Positions 32,951 through 40,558 of a stretch of 50,436 nucleotides of DNA are shown piece by piece. Each line of letters opens with the position of its first letter. Position 1 is the stretch's first letter. Under the pieces are notes generated by a model. It searched no databases and was not told where the DNA came from. It saw nothing but the letters and a program-made list of their open reading frames with translations. Made by a program: the position numbers and the translations under genes. The stretch comes from Methanoregula sp. (GTDB taxonomy: Archaea; Halobacteriota; Methanomicrobia; Methanomicrobiales; Methanospirillaceae), in contig JALOBP010000011.1 in the NCBI GenBank assembly GCA_023228295.1, positions 1-50,436 of the forward strand, read 5' to 3'.

Positions 32951-34033
32951 TCAATGCTCTGAACCCGTAGGCGAACGACAATTTCCTGTACTCCCGCCAT
33001 ACCATTTTTCCCTGAGCCAGAGCGAGACATTGACGAGGGCTATAAGCACCGGCACCTCGACAAGCGGCCCGATGACCGTTGCAAATGCTGCCGGTGATGC
33101 AATGCCGAACACTGCAATAGCAACTGCAATCGCGAGCTCGAAATTGTTGGACGCAGCGGTAAACGAGAGCGATGCCGACTTCTGGTAATCGACCCCAAGA
33201 CGCCAAGACATCCAGAAACTCGCAAAGAACATGATAACGAAGTAGAAGAGCAAGGGAATTGCGATTCTCACAATATCGAACGGAACGTTGACGATATACT
33301 CTCCCTTGAGGGAGAACATCACAATGATCGTGAAGAGCAGGGCGATGAGGGTGATCGGTGATATTTTCGGGATGAAAACCTGCTCGTACCAAGCCTTTGA
33401 TTTCATGCGGAGAAGGGCATACCTCGTGACCATGCCGGCAATGAACGGGATGCCGAGATAGATGAGGACACTCTCAGCAATCTGGAGGATCGTGATGGAA
33501 ACTGCAGACCCTGCCCCGATGCCGAGCAGGGGCGGCAGGTACGTGATGAAGAACCAGGCATAAACCGAGTAGAAGAAGACCTGAAAGACCGAGTTCAGGC
33601 CAACGATAGTTGCACAATACTCACAATCGCCCTCGGCAAGGTCGTTCCAGACAATAACCATCGCAATGCACCGGGCGATCCCGACGAGGATCAGGCCGTA
33701 CATAAAGAGCGGCTGGTCGCGGAGGAAGATGACGGCGAGAGCGAACATCAGCACCGGGCCGACGATCCAGTTCTGGACAATGGAAAGGCCGAGGACTTTT
33801 GTGTCCCGGAATACATTCCGGAGTTCCTCGTACCTGACCTTTGCAAGCGGCGGGTACATCATCAGGATGAGGCCGATGGCAATGGGGATGGAGGTTGTCC
33901 CGACCGAGAGGCCGGTGATTATTGCTGGTACTGCGGGTGAGAAGTACCCGATTGCTATCCCGACCGCCATCGCAAGGAAGATCCAGAGGGTCAGGTAACG
34001 GTCAAGGAAGGAGAGTTGTTTTTTTGCAGTCAT
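32951..34033 (-). CDS. acr3: arsenite efflux permease, ACR3 family
   Basis: Proton-driven exporter of arsenite. 360 aa with about ten membrane segments. Family segments include MMYPPLAKVRYEEL, QNWIVGPVLMFALA, and the conserved GIARCIAMVIVWNDLAEGD carrying the essential Cys of ACR3 (about residue 136). FTAASNNFELAIAVAIAVFG is the second hallmark. It starts 7 bp after the stop of the preceding C_GCAxxG gene. The neighbourhood (ArsR, ArsP-type permease, ArsG) supports arsenic resistance. Confidence 0.94.
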   Translation of the reverse strand: MTAKKQLSFLDRYLTLWIFLAMAVGIAIGYFSPAVPAIITGLSVGTTSIPIAIGLILMMYPPLAKVRYEELRNVFRDTKVLGLSIVQNWIVGPVLMFALAVIFLRDQPLFMYGLILVGIARCIAMVIVWNDLAEGDCEYCATIVGLNSVFQVFFYSVYAWFFITYLPPLLGIGAGSAVSITILQIAESVLIYLGIPFIAGMVTRYALLRMKSKAWYEQVFIPKISPITLIALLFTIIVMFSLKGEYIVNVPFDIVRIAIPLLFYFVIMFFASFWMSWRLGVDYQKSASLSFTAASNNFELAIAVAIAVFGIASPAAFATVIGPLVEVPVLIALVNVSLWLREKWYGGSTGNCRSPTGSEH

Positions 34034-34040
34034 TTTCGTA

Positions 34041-34487
34041 TCAGTCCTCGTTTTTCAGGATCGTCTCAAGGAGGTCAGCTGCATCCCTTACAAGCAGGGG
34101 GCATTTGGTTGTAAAGAGTCCGGCGTCCCGTGCCTGTGCATACTCCTCCGGGTTACTGAGGTTAAATCCCAACAATTCCGTACAGTTTGTTGATCCGTTC
34201 TTTTTGGTAAATTCAGTGAGGAACCTGCGGGTCAGATAGCGGGTCTTTTCGGTTGCGGTATCATCGCCCTCTTCTGTTTTCCCATACGCAAGGCCGATCA
34301 CCATGATCGCACCTGACACGGCACCGCAGATGTTGCCGGTATGGGATATCCCGCCGCCAAAGCCGCAGGCGATCCTCTTTGCGGTGTCAGGATCCAAACC
34401 CAGTTCTTCAGAAAATGCGGAAAAAACTGCTGCTGAACAGGTAAACCTCTTGAGGAAGGACCGGTGAGCATCATCGGCTTTTGTCAT
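34041..34487 (-). CDS. C_GCAxxG_C_C family redox protein
   Basis: About 148 aa. It fits the C_GCAxxG_C_C family, named for spaced Cys residues: a first Cys in FTCSAAVFSAF, then IACGFGGGISHTGNICGAVSGA, a later Cys in NCTELLGF, and one near the C terminus in TTKCPLLVRDAADLL. Such proteins are thought to be redox or metal-cluster proteins and often accompany permease or arsenic genes. ATG 34485-34487 is preferred to GTG 34499. It lies just upstream of acr3 in the operon. Confidence 0.8.
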   Translation of the reverse strand: MTKADDAHRSFLKRFTCSAAVFSAFSEELGLDPDTAKRIACGFGGGISHTGNICGAVSGAIMVIGLAYGKTEEGDDTATEKTRYLTRRFLTEFTKKNGSTNCTELLGFNLSNPEEYAQARDAGLFTTKCPLLVRDAADLLETILKNED

Positions 34488-34529
34488 AAAAACAACCACA
34501 TTATTACCATATTTGCCCGGCTTATGGAA

Positions 34530-34868
34530 TTACTCTGCATCCATGATCGCCCGGACAACTCTCTCGATCTCATCGTACTGTACCTCGCCCATTCCTTTTT
34601 TCTCGATGCCGAGTTCGGTGGCGATGATATGGACGTCCGGTACAAGGCCTGCTGCAGTAAGTTTCTTTGTGGCACAACAGTCCGAACACCCGTCGAGCAC
34701 GATGAGACGTTCTGCGTTGCCCGCGTCCATTTTGAGGGATTCTGCGGACTGTTTGCAGTTCATGCACAGGAACCTGCCGGGCTTTCGCTGCATCAGGAGC
34801 ATCCCTGCCTGTGTAGTAAGCTTGCCGGTATTTGAGATGCCAGAGCAGGTAACAACAGCGAAGGTCAT
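34530..34868 (-). CDS. putative zinc-binding protein, DGC domain (copy 2)
   Basis: 112 aa, starting at ATG 34866-34868 (MTFAVVTCSGISNTGKLTTQ). It carries VTCSG, FLCMNCKQ, and the domain-naming LDGCSDCCATKKL. DGC-domain proteins are small Cys-rich proteins of unknown function with predicted metal binding. Longer starts upstream would invade the preceding gene. It is the second of two adjacent DGC genes in the operon. Confidence 0.8.
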   Translation of the reverse strand: MTFAVVTCSGISNTGKLTTQAGMLLMQRKPGRFLCMNCKQSAESLKMDAGNAERLIVLDGCSDCCATKKLTAAGLVPDVHIIATELGIEKKGMGEVQYDEIERVVRAIMDAE

Positions 34869-34887
34869 GGTATCTTCTCTCGTTTTT

Positions 34888-35352
34888 TTAGCAGGTCCCG
34901 CCGCACCCACAGCCGCAACCAGTGTCTTTCCCGCCGGCTTTCTTATCCGTGGGGGCAGCCTTTTTGGTCCGGCCTTCACCTTTCCAGCATGCTGCAACAA
35001 TCTTATCGATGTCATCATTCGTGTAGGACTTCGACGGCCCCTTGGTGATGCCGAGCTCGGTCACGATAATATGCTGTCCTGCCGCAATCCCTTGTGCGCC
35101 GGCAATCTTCTTTGCACAGAGCATCGGGCAGCCATCAAGGATGACGACCTCATCGGCTTTCAATGCATTCGCGACCAGGCTTTCAGCACCGATAGCGAGA
35201 AGCGAGGCGCATGCGATATTGCCATAACCTTCATCGGTCAGCTGGATTGCCGCAAGGTTGGTCAGTTGTCCGACATTTGCCTGCCCGGCACAGGGAAAGA
35301 TGATCCGTTTTGGTTCGTTTGCCCCGCACGAGCATTGGGGTGTTTCTGCCAT
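34888..35352 (-). CDS. putative zinc-binding protein, DGC domain with Cys/Gly tail (copy 1)
   Basis: About 154 aa. It has an N-terminal CSCGANEPKR, then IIFPCAGQANVGQLTNLAA, ACASLLAIGA, and LDGCPMLCAKKI, which is the DGC motif. After a Lys-rich linker (GEGRTKKAAPTDKKAGGKD) the protein ends in GCGCGCGGTC, a probable metal- or arsenite-binding tail. ATG 35350-35352 is preferred. It overlaps nothing and sits 5 bp after the thioredoxin-like gene. Confidence 0.8.
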   Translation of the reverse strand: MAETPQCSCGANEPKRIIFPCAGQANVGQLTNLAAIQLTDEGYGNIACASLLAIGAESLVANALKADEVVILDGCPMLCAKKIAGAQGIAAGQHIIVTELGITKGPSKSYTNDDIDKIVAACWKGEGRTKKAAPTDKKAGGKDTGCGCGCGGTC

Positions 35353-35357
35353 GTATC

Positions 35358-35594
35358 TCACTCCGCCAGCATCGCTTTGATCTCGTCAACGGGAGGGACG
35401 CGCCCCTCCGCTACGATCTCACCGTTGATGAAGAGAGCCGGTGTCATCATGACCCCGCTTTCAACGATTGCATCCAGGTCTTCGACCTTGACTACTTCAG
35501 CGGTGATGCCGAGGTCTTTGACTGCCTGTTCAACATTTGCATAGAGGCGTGCGCATTTTGCGCAGCCGGTTCCAAGTATTTCGATCTTTGTCAT
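35358..35594 (-). CDS. small thioredoxin-like redox protein
   Basis: 78 aa, of the thioredoxin_3 (MJ0307/TM0979) type: IEILGTGCAKCARLY with a CxxC active site at about residues 11-14, and VMMTPALFINGEIV with the cis-Pro. Such small thioredoxins are common beside ArsP/DUF318 permeases and may reduce metal sites or arsenate/organoarsenical intermediates. It starts 14 bp after the 87-aa protein gene. Confidence 0.88.
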   Translation of the reverse strand: MTKIEILGTGCAKCARLYANVEQAVKDLGITAEVVKVEDLDAIVESGVMMTPALFINGEIVAEGRVPPVDEIKAMLAE

Positions 35595-35608
35595 GGTCTC
35601 TCCGTTCG

Positions 35609-35863
35609 TTATTTGTTTTTCCTGTACTCTTCCATCAGGGCCACCATGTACGCTTCTTCTACACCATTCGGGATGTAATTGTAGATCCTGATCTTTTTCA
35701 TCAGCGCTTCACGGATTACTGCATCACTTCCAGGATTTTGTCCTTTGACATCGGCTATGCTTTCGTCGAGCATCGTGATGCCCGTCATGATGCCATTGAC
35801 CGGGATCTGCCGGATGCGGCGGAGGGCATCGGCAGCGCAGCAGGGAATCTTGTCGTTGTTCAT
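35609..35863 (-). CDS. small conserved-looking protein with N-terminal Cys pair
   Basis: 84-87 aa, not recognised. It begins MNNDKIPCCAADALRRIRQI, has a central TGITMLDESIADVKG, and ends in a helical KKIRIYNYIPNGVEEAYMVA segment. No membrane span. The vicinal CC pair near the N terminus resembles thiol sites that bind As(III). It sits 2 bp after the permease stop and before the thioredoxin-like gene, so a role with the permease is likely. The AGGATGGT ribosome binding site supports ATG 35861-35863. Confidence 0.65.
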   Translation of the reverse strand: MNNDKIPCCAADALRRIRQIPVNGIMTGITMLDESIADVKGQNPGSDAVIREALMKKIRIYNYIPNGVEEAYMVALMEEYRKNK

Positions 35864-35865
35864 GG

Positions 35866-36939
35866 TTACCATCCTATATTCCCGAAGATGAAGCCGGCCA
35901 TTGTCGAGAAGACAATCACCAGGCCGGCATAGACAAGTGTCTTTTTCCCGCCGATGATCCGGTAGATGACGAGCAGGCTCGGAAGGCTGATGCTCGGTCC
36001 GGTGAGGAGAAGGGCAAGTGCCGGGCCTTTTGCCATGGACCCCGAAAGGTACCCGAGTGTCGTCCCGATAACCGGCACCTCAAGGAGTGTCGGCATGTAG
36101 AGGATTGTCCCGACAATTGCTGCAAGGAAGTTTGCCTGCAGTGAGTTGTCGCCAAAGAAGGGTTTGAACGTTTCCGGGGGGAGGAAGAAGGCAAGGACGC
36201 CCAGTGCAAAAGTACCGATGACAAGGATGGGGAAGATCTTCTTGGTGAGGTCCCAGATCTCGTATCCCCACTCTGTAACCTCGTCCCGCGTATAGTAATA
36301 GATCAGCAGGAAGGCGACCGCCATCGAGAGGAAGTACACGATCAGGAGCCGCAAGAAGACATCAAGTGCTGAAGTCCCGACAAGAAGGATGGCAACCAGG
36401 AAGACAAAGAAGAGAGGGGTTACCCATTTCGGTTTGTCATCTGTCTTTGCCATGACCGCCCGGCGGGCTGCGGCATGGGTCTTTGTTGTCTCCTCATCAT
36501 GGGCGGGAAAGAGTGTCATCATAATAAGCCCGATAACGATCGAGAGCACGATTGCTGCAACCGCCCGGGCAATGCCGAGATCGAACCCGAGAACCTTGGC
36601 CGTGTACACGATTGCAAGGATATTGATCGCCGGGCCTGCGTACAGGAATGTGATCGCCGGACCAAGACCGCTGCCTTTCTTGAGGATCCCGGCAAACATC
36701 GGGAGGATTGTACAGCTGCATACCGCAAGCACTGTGCCCGAGATGGATGCGATCCCGTAGGAGGTGGTCTTCTTTGTTTCCGGGCTGAAGTATTTCAGGA
36801 TAACATCCTTTTTTATGAACGCGGCAATGGCCCCGGCAATAAAGAATGCCGGGATTAGGCAGGTGACAACGTGCTGCGAGAGGTACTCTAAGAGCGTTGT
36901 CCAGCCAAGCAGGAGCGAACCGGTTATTGGATCTGTCAT
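35866..36939 (-). CDS. permease of the DUF318/UPF0718 family (ArsP-like)
   Basis: 357 aa with eight or more membrane segments in two similar halves. CSCTILPMFAGILKKGSGLG after the second helix is the hallmark with a CxC that in ArsP binds trivalent organoarsenicals. The second half has ILYMPTLLEVPVIGTTLG and LLTGPSISLPS. A charged cytoplasmic loop (HDEETTKTHAAARRAVMAK) joins the halves. It is likely an efflux pump for arsenicals or another soft metal; substrate is inference from the island. Confidence 0.84.
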   Translation of the reverse strand: MTDPITGSLLLGWTTLLEYLSQHVVTCLIPAFFIAGAIAAFIKKDVILKYFSPETKKTTSYGIASISGTVLAVCSCTILPMFAGILKKGSGLGPAITFLYAGPAINILAIVYTAKVLGFDLGIARAVAAIVLSIVIGLIMMTLFPAHDEETTKTHAAARRAVMAKTDDKPKWVTPLFFVFLVAILLVGTSALDVFLRLLIVYFLSMAVAFLLIYYYTRDEVTEWGYEIWDLTKKIFPILVIGTFALGVLAFFLPPETFKPFFGDNSLQANFLAAIVGTILYMPTLLEVPVIGTTLGYLSGSMAKGPALALLLTGPSISLPSLLVIYRIIGGKKTLVYAGLVIVFSTMAGFIFGNIGW

Positions 36940-36948
36940 AGGATTCCC

Positions 36949-37335
36949 TCACACCAGCGGGGGCGAGAAAGTTGCCAGCAGGAGAATTCCATTGTCTCCG
37001 GCTTCGACGCGGTGCACCTGATCGGCCGGCATGACGCCGACAACGCCCGGGGTATAGGATATTGCTGATCCCTCAAGCGTACAGGTCCCTTCACCGGTAA
37101 GCACATCATGGATCTCCACCATGCCGGCATGGATGTGGTCGCCGATGGCACAGCCGGGATCGATCCGGACGTGGTGGAGGCTCACGAGCCCCACGGTATC
37201 TTTTCCCGTCACCAGATGCCGGAGCGATACACCGGCAAACTTCGGGTGCGGGTTCCAGGGCAGGGATTCAGGTTCTACTGTGCGGCCGGGAACGATCACC
37301 GTGCCGTGCCTGCCGGATGGTTGTGGTGTTTTCAT
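36949..37335 (-). CDS. cupin-domain protein
   Basis: 128 aa, a single cupin barrel: HHVRIDPGCAIGDHIHAGMVEI (metal-type His residues HxH), a Glu, then VGVMPADQVHRVEAGDNG with the later His. ATG 37333-37335 is preferred over the TTG at 37345-37347. It is the first gene of the minus-strand arsenic operon, with the divergent arsR promoter directly upstream. Its role is unknown; metal-dependent C-As bond chemistry is conceivable but unproved. Confidence 0.78.
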   Translation of the reverse strand: MKTPQPSGRHGTVIVPGRTVEPESLPWNPHPKFAGVSLRHLVTGKDTVGLVSLHHVRIDPGCAIGDHIHAGMVEIHDVLTGEGTCTLEGSAISYTPGVVGVMPADQVHRVEAGDNGILLLATFSPPLV

Positions 37336-37347
37336 GAAATACCCCAA

Positions 37348-37363
37348 TTCAAATTTTGTTGAA
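37348..37363. promoter_or_regulatory. ArsR-type operator, cupin side
   Basis: TTCAAATTTTGTTGAA: TTCA-N8-TGAA, lying just upstream of the cupin start where the minus-strand leader should begin. It differs by one base from the site at 40993-41008. Confidence 0.6.
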
Positions 37364-37382
37364 TCAATGTGAACGGGGCAAG

Positions 37383-37393
37383 ATTATATATCT
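37383..37393. promoter_or_regulatory. shared bidirectional TATA element, arsenic island
   Basis: ATTATATATCT is nearly self-complementary and flanked by the two operators. For arsR it predicts transcription start about 3 nt before the ATG; on the minus strand it predicts a start near 37362, within the cupin-side operator. Confidence 0.5.
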
Positions 37394-37397
37394 TTGT

Positions 37398-37417
37398 ATT
37401 TCAGATTAATTTGAAAT
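37398..37417. promoter_or_regulatory. ArsR-type operator, arsR side
   Basis: ATTTCAGATTAATTTGAAAT, 6-bp arms around 8 bp (TTCA-N8-TGAA core at 37400-37415). It lies between the TATA element and the arsR ATG, the classic autorepression position, and its centre is 52 bp from the cupin-side site, about five helical turns. Confidence 0.65.
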
Positions 37418-37820
37418 GAAACAGAAAATCTCATCCTGCTGCGTGACACCCTCACAAACTGGGGACCCGGCAACAGAACTCCCGGAGCAGATCCAGAAGG
37501 ATCTCGATGCGATGGGTGGCCTGGATGCTCTTGCGGGCCGTATCCCATCACTCCATGAGCTTGAGAAGAGGAGCAGGATCTGCCATGTGCTCTCTGACCC
37601 GCTCCGTCTTACCATTCTGTATATCATCCGTGACCAACCACTCTGTGTCTGTGTCATCAACCGCTTCATGCGGCTATCCGGATCAAAACTCTCATACCAC
37701 CTCAACATCCTCAAAGAACTGGATTTTATAACCGGTGAATCGCAGGGCAACTGGATTATTTACTCTATTACGGATCGCGGGCGTCGGCTGCTACAATGCA
37801 CGGAGCACGCGGAAAGGTAA
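37416..37820 (+). CDS. arsR: ArsR-family metalloregulator (copy 1)
   Basis: 134-aa winged-helix repressor. The DNA-binding region SGSKLSYHLNILKELDFI is preceded by PLCVCVINRF, whose CVC matches the As(III) site of E. coli-type ArsR, and an N-terminal SSCCVT offers a further Cys pair. In such proteins arsenite binding releases DNA. It overlaps its own operator at the start codon and is followed by the broken arsF and arsG. It probably controls both sides of the divergent promoter. Confidence 0.92.
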   Translation: MKQKISSCCVTPSQTGDPATELPEQIQKDLDAMGGLDALAGRIPSLHELEKRSRICHVLSDPLRLTILYIIRDQPLCVCVINRFMRLSGSKLSYHLNILKELDFITGESQGNWIIYSITDRGRRLLQCTEHAER

Positions 37821-37832
37821 CTGTTTCAGAAG

Positions 37833-38317
37833 GTGGAAGAAATAAATCCATTGCGTTTTCTTGTATCGGTAAGTTTTGTAATACTGTTTCTTGCCGCGTC
37901 GGGCTGCACGGACATCTCCTCTCACTCAGCTTCCACTTTTTCTGAACCGCAACACGCTTCCAATGCCAACAACACGGTTGAGCGCATCGAGGTTTTTCAC
38001 TTTCACGGTAACTAGCAATGCACATCCTGCATTGCGGTCGGCGATCTCGCGGAGAAGACGGTGAATGCAAATTTCAACGCCGAACTAGCATCAGGGCGGG
38101 TCGTGTTTGCGCATGTCAACTATGATCTTGCTGAGAATTCCGCCCTCGCATTGAAATATGGTGTGACCGGCTCATCGCTCTGGATAGGAGTTACGATGCA
38201 AACGGCTTCCACAAAAAAGAGGATACCCGGGTCTGGTCCCTGATCAATAACAGGGGTACCTACTCAACCTACCTTTCGGCAATAATCTCAAAACGCCTGA
38301 ACGGGGATCTCTCCTGA
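37833..38317 (+). pseudogene. arsF: broken arsF-like gene (nonsense codon plus one-base deletion)
   Basis: Translation starts at GTG 37833 with a lipoprotein-type signal (LFLAASGCTD) and reads VERIEVFHFHGN, then meets TAG at 38013-38015, then continues in the same frame as QCTSCIAVGDLAEKTVN and VVFAHVNYDLAENSALAL up to GSSLWIG. One base is missing near 38191 (GTTAC where GTTTAC restores the frame). The other frame continues YDANGFHKKEDTRVWSLIN to TGA at 38315-38317. Restored length is 161 aa, matching the ArsF-type nitroreductase-subunit family, whose motif is FHG-x-QC-x-SC. A TAG from CAG (Gln) would be one transition. Upstream arsR and downstream arsG are intact. Confidence 0.85.
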
Positions 38318-38318
38318 C

Positions 38319-39053
38319 ATGGATCTCATGCAATTCCTCGGGACAATGGGGGAGAGCCCGGTCCCGGTCATTGCCGCCTTCTTCATCGGACTTATGACTA
38401 CTATCTGTCCCTGTCCGCTTGCAACCAATATCACCGCAATTGCTTATATCTCTAAGAAGATTGACAACAGCCGGCACACGCTTCTCACCGGATCCGTGTA
38501 CACGCTTGGCAGGATGGCAGCGTACATCGCAGTCGCCTCAGTTATCGTTTTCTTCGGTATGAATGTCCAGTTTGTGGCGTTGGGACTTCAGCACTTTGGC
38601 GAACGTCTGCTCGGCCCATTTCTTCTCATCTGTGGGATCTACCTGCTCGATATCATTCACTTTGATCGGTGGCCCGGGGGAGACTGGTTCTCCGGGCACA
38701 TGTCCGGTATTTCAGCAAGGCTGGCAGAGAAGGGATATCTGGGTGCATTCCTCCTCGGGTTTATCTTTGCCCTGAGCTTCTGCCCGTTCTCCGCTGTGCT
38801 CTTCTTTGCCATGCTCATCCCGCTCGCTCTTGGTGCCGGTGATCCTGTGTTCATCCCGGCAGTTTTTGCCCTTGCCACGGGATTGCCTGTTATTGTGATC
38901 TCCTATCTCCTCGTGAGTGGTGTGGGGAAATGCAAAGGGACTGTCCAGAAAATTGGGGCGGCGGAGTGTTGGATACGGAGAGCGGTGGCAGCGGTTTTCA
39001 TCGTCGTCGGGGTTTACTATATCGTTATTATTTTCGGAACCGGGATAATCTGA
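38319..39053 (+). CDS. arsG: ArsG-family transporter (CcdA/DsbD-like membrane protein)
   Basis: 244 aa with six to seven membrane segments. LMTTICPCPLATNITAIAYI near residue 30 and FALSFCPFSAVLFFAML near residue 150 are paired Cys-Pro motifs of the DsbD/CcdA fold, used by ArsG-type efflux permeases for aromatic or trivalent arsenicals. The ATG lies 2 bp after the arsF pseudogene's stop, so it was translationally coupled. Its operon with arsR and arsF fits an arsEFG-like module, although arsE is not recognised. CcdA-type thiol transport is the alternative. Confidence 0.84.
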   Translation: MDLMQFLGTMGESPVPVIAAFFIGLMTTICPCPLATNITAIAYISKKIDNSRHTLLTGSVYTLGRMAAYIAVASVIVFFGMNVQFVALGLQHFGERLLGPFLLICGIYLLDIIHFDRWPGGDWFSGHMSGISARLAEKGYLGAFLLGFIFALSFCPFSAVLFFAMLIPLALGAGDPVFIPAVFALATGLPVIVISYLLVSGVGKCKGTVQKIGAAECWIRRAVAAVFIVVGVYYIVIIFGTGII

Positions 39054-39119
39054 AAAACGAATATCCTGACCACGATCCCCGTGAATACATCCAGTAATCC
39101 CGGCAGGATTCCGCCTCTT

Positions 39120-40409
39120 TTACTGGAACACCATGTATTCCAGCGCAACAGCAACAATAAAAATTCCGATACCCGCGAGGGCGATGGGCAGCGTATAATT
39201 CTTCACCACGGTTTTGACATCGTCTCCGGTTGTCCGCTGGACAAGCCAGAAGAACGGGTCGGTCACATAAGAAACAACACACGACCCGGCACAGATAAGG
39301 AGGATGAGCGGTATTGGGTGGATTGCTCCAACCACTGAAGAACCTGCGAGGACTTCAGCTGTTATTACTGCGGTTACCACCCGTGAGCCCTGCGCAGTTT
39401 CGATCAGGGCAGCAAGGATGAATGGGACAAGGATGATTGGGATCAGAAGGGTCAGCTGGCTAAGGGTAATTTGGGCAAAACCGCTTGTAACAATCACAAA
39501 ACCCAATGCTCCTGCCCCGCAGATATCAAAGATGATCAGGCCTGCGTGTTTGGCACCCTGCGACAACCCTCGCGTCCGCTCTTTCGGTGATGCAAGGGCG
39601 ATTGCGGTGACTGCACCGACAAGCATGATGAAGTTGATCATACTCGCATGCGACAGGTTCAGGAGCAGAAATGCGACCGGAATTGCGATAAGGATCGCGA
39701 CAAACGGGGCCCATGCCCTCAAGTGAATCCCCGGTTGCAGGGCCGGAATTTCCACCCCGGAGTTTTCCTTGGGTATCGCTGGTAATTCAGTGTTTGTTGG
39801 GATAACTGCATCAGACCTGGCGAACCGGAAGTAAAGGAGGATTCCGCCCAGCACCAGAATGGAGAGCGGGATGGCTACCGCATCAAACAGGAGCGGGCTG
39901 ACTCCCCCGGAGAAAGCGTCGTAGAGTGGGATGACAACCGGTGTGGGATAAATGAGTGCATACGAAATGATGCTCCCGACTGCCGCAAGATACAGGAGCA
40001 CGTTGCGCCTCGTCCTGTCTTTTTCAATACTGTCGAGGATTGGGTTCAGCATGATATACGCGGTGATGCAGCAGGTGATCGGCACTGCCAGGAGATATCC
40101 GGACACACCTGCCATCACCGGCGGGTTTTTCACGTAGCGTCTGATATCGGTAACAATCTCCTCGATCTGATGCTGCTCCTGCAGGAGTCGTGCGATCACA
40201 GCCCCACAGAGGATGATGATACCAAAGGCGGAAAAAACCTTTCCGATACCGGCAATGATCCCCAGCATGGTCGCGTCGGGCGTTATCCCCGCGAGGAGCC
40301 CAAACAGTACTGCCCCGCCAATCAGGGTGAAGAACGGGGATATCCTGTACCACAGGCTGACGATTGTGATAAGAGCAAGAGTGATCACAAACGCGAGGAG
40401 GGGATCCAT
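39120..40409 (-). CDS. GntP-like multi-pass permease
   Basis: About 429 aa with eleven to twelve membrane segments. The sequence (ISPFFTLIGGAVLFGLLAG, FGIIILCGAVIARLL, PVVIPLYDAFSGG, IHPIPLILLICAGSCVVSYV) resembles GntP/gluconate-type permeases of the ion-transporter superfamily. The substrate is unknown. ATG 40407-40409 is preferred to ATG 40413-40415; the frame extending to 40475 looks non-membrane and unlikely. It sits between arsG and a second arsR, so an arsenic-linked function is possible. Confidence 0.75.
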   Translation of the reverse strand: MDPLLAFVITLALITIVSLWYRISPFFTLIGGAVLFGLLAGITPDATMLGIIAGIGKVFSAFGIIILCGAVIARLLQEQHQIEEIVTDIRRYVKNPPVMAGVSGYLLAVPITCCITAYIMLNPILDSIEKDRTRRNVLLYLAAVGSIISYALIYPTPVVIPLYDAFSGGVSPLLFDAVAIPLSILVLGGILLYFRFARSDAVIPTNTELPAIPKENSGVEIPALQPGIHLRAWAPFVAILIAIPVAFLLLNLSHASMINFIMLVGAVTAIALASPKERTRGLSQGAKHAGLIIFDICGAGALGFVIVTSGFAQITLSQLTLLIPIILVPFILAALIETAQGSRVVTAVITAEVLAGSSVVGAIHPIPLILLICAGSCVVSYVTDPFFWLVQRTTGDDVKTVVKNYTLPIALAGIGIFIVAVALEYMVFQ

Positions 40410-40558
40410 GTACATTATTCTATTCTGGTGACCGGTACAAAAAGACTTGGAAAACAGTATAGCCGTATCCCGCATCCGGATTCTGTGCTGCGTAAAGGAA
40501 ACCTGAAGCCCATTGGGTTATGAGGGTGTACTCGTATTGGCACAGCTGTGGTTCGGGA

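Noticed and set aside
34513..35544. 343-codon open frame on the plus strand
   Set aside because: Runs antisense across three well-supported small genes of the arsenic operon; low-complexity and without family motifs.
38013..38015. In-frame TAG as a pyrrolysine codon in arsF
   Set aside because: Pyrrolysine is not known in Methanomicrobiales, the position corresponds to Gln in the family motif, and a separate frameshift downstream shows the gene is broken anyway.
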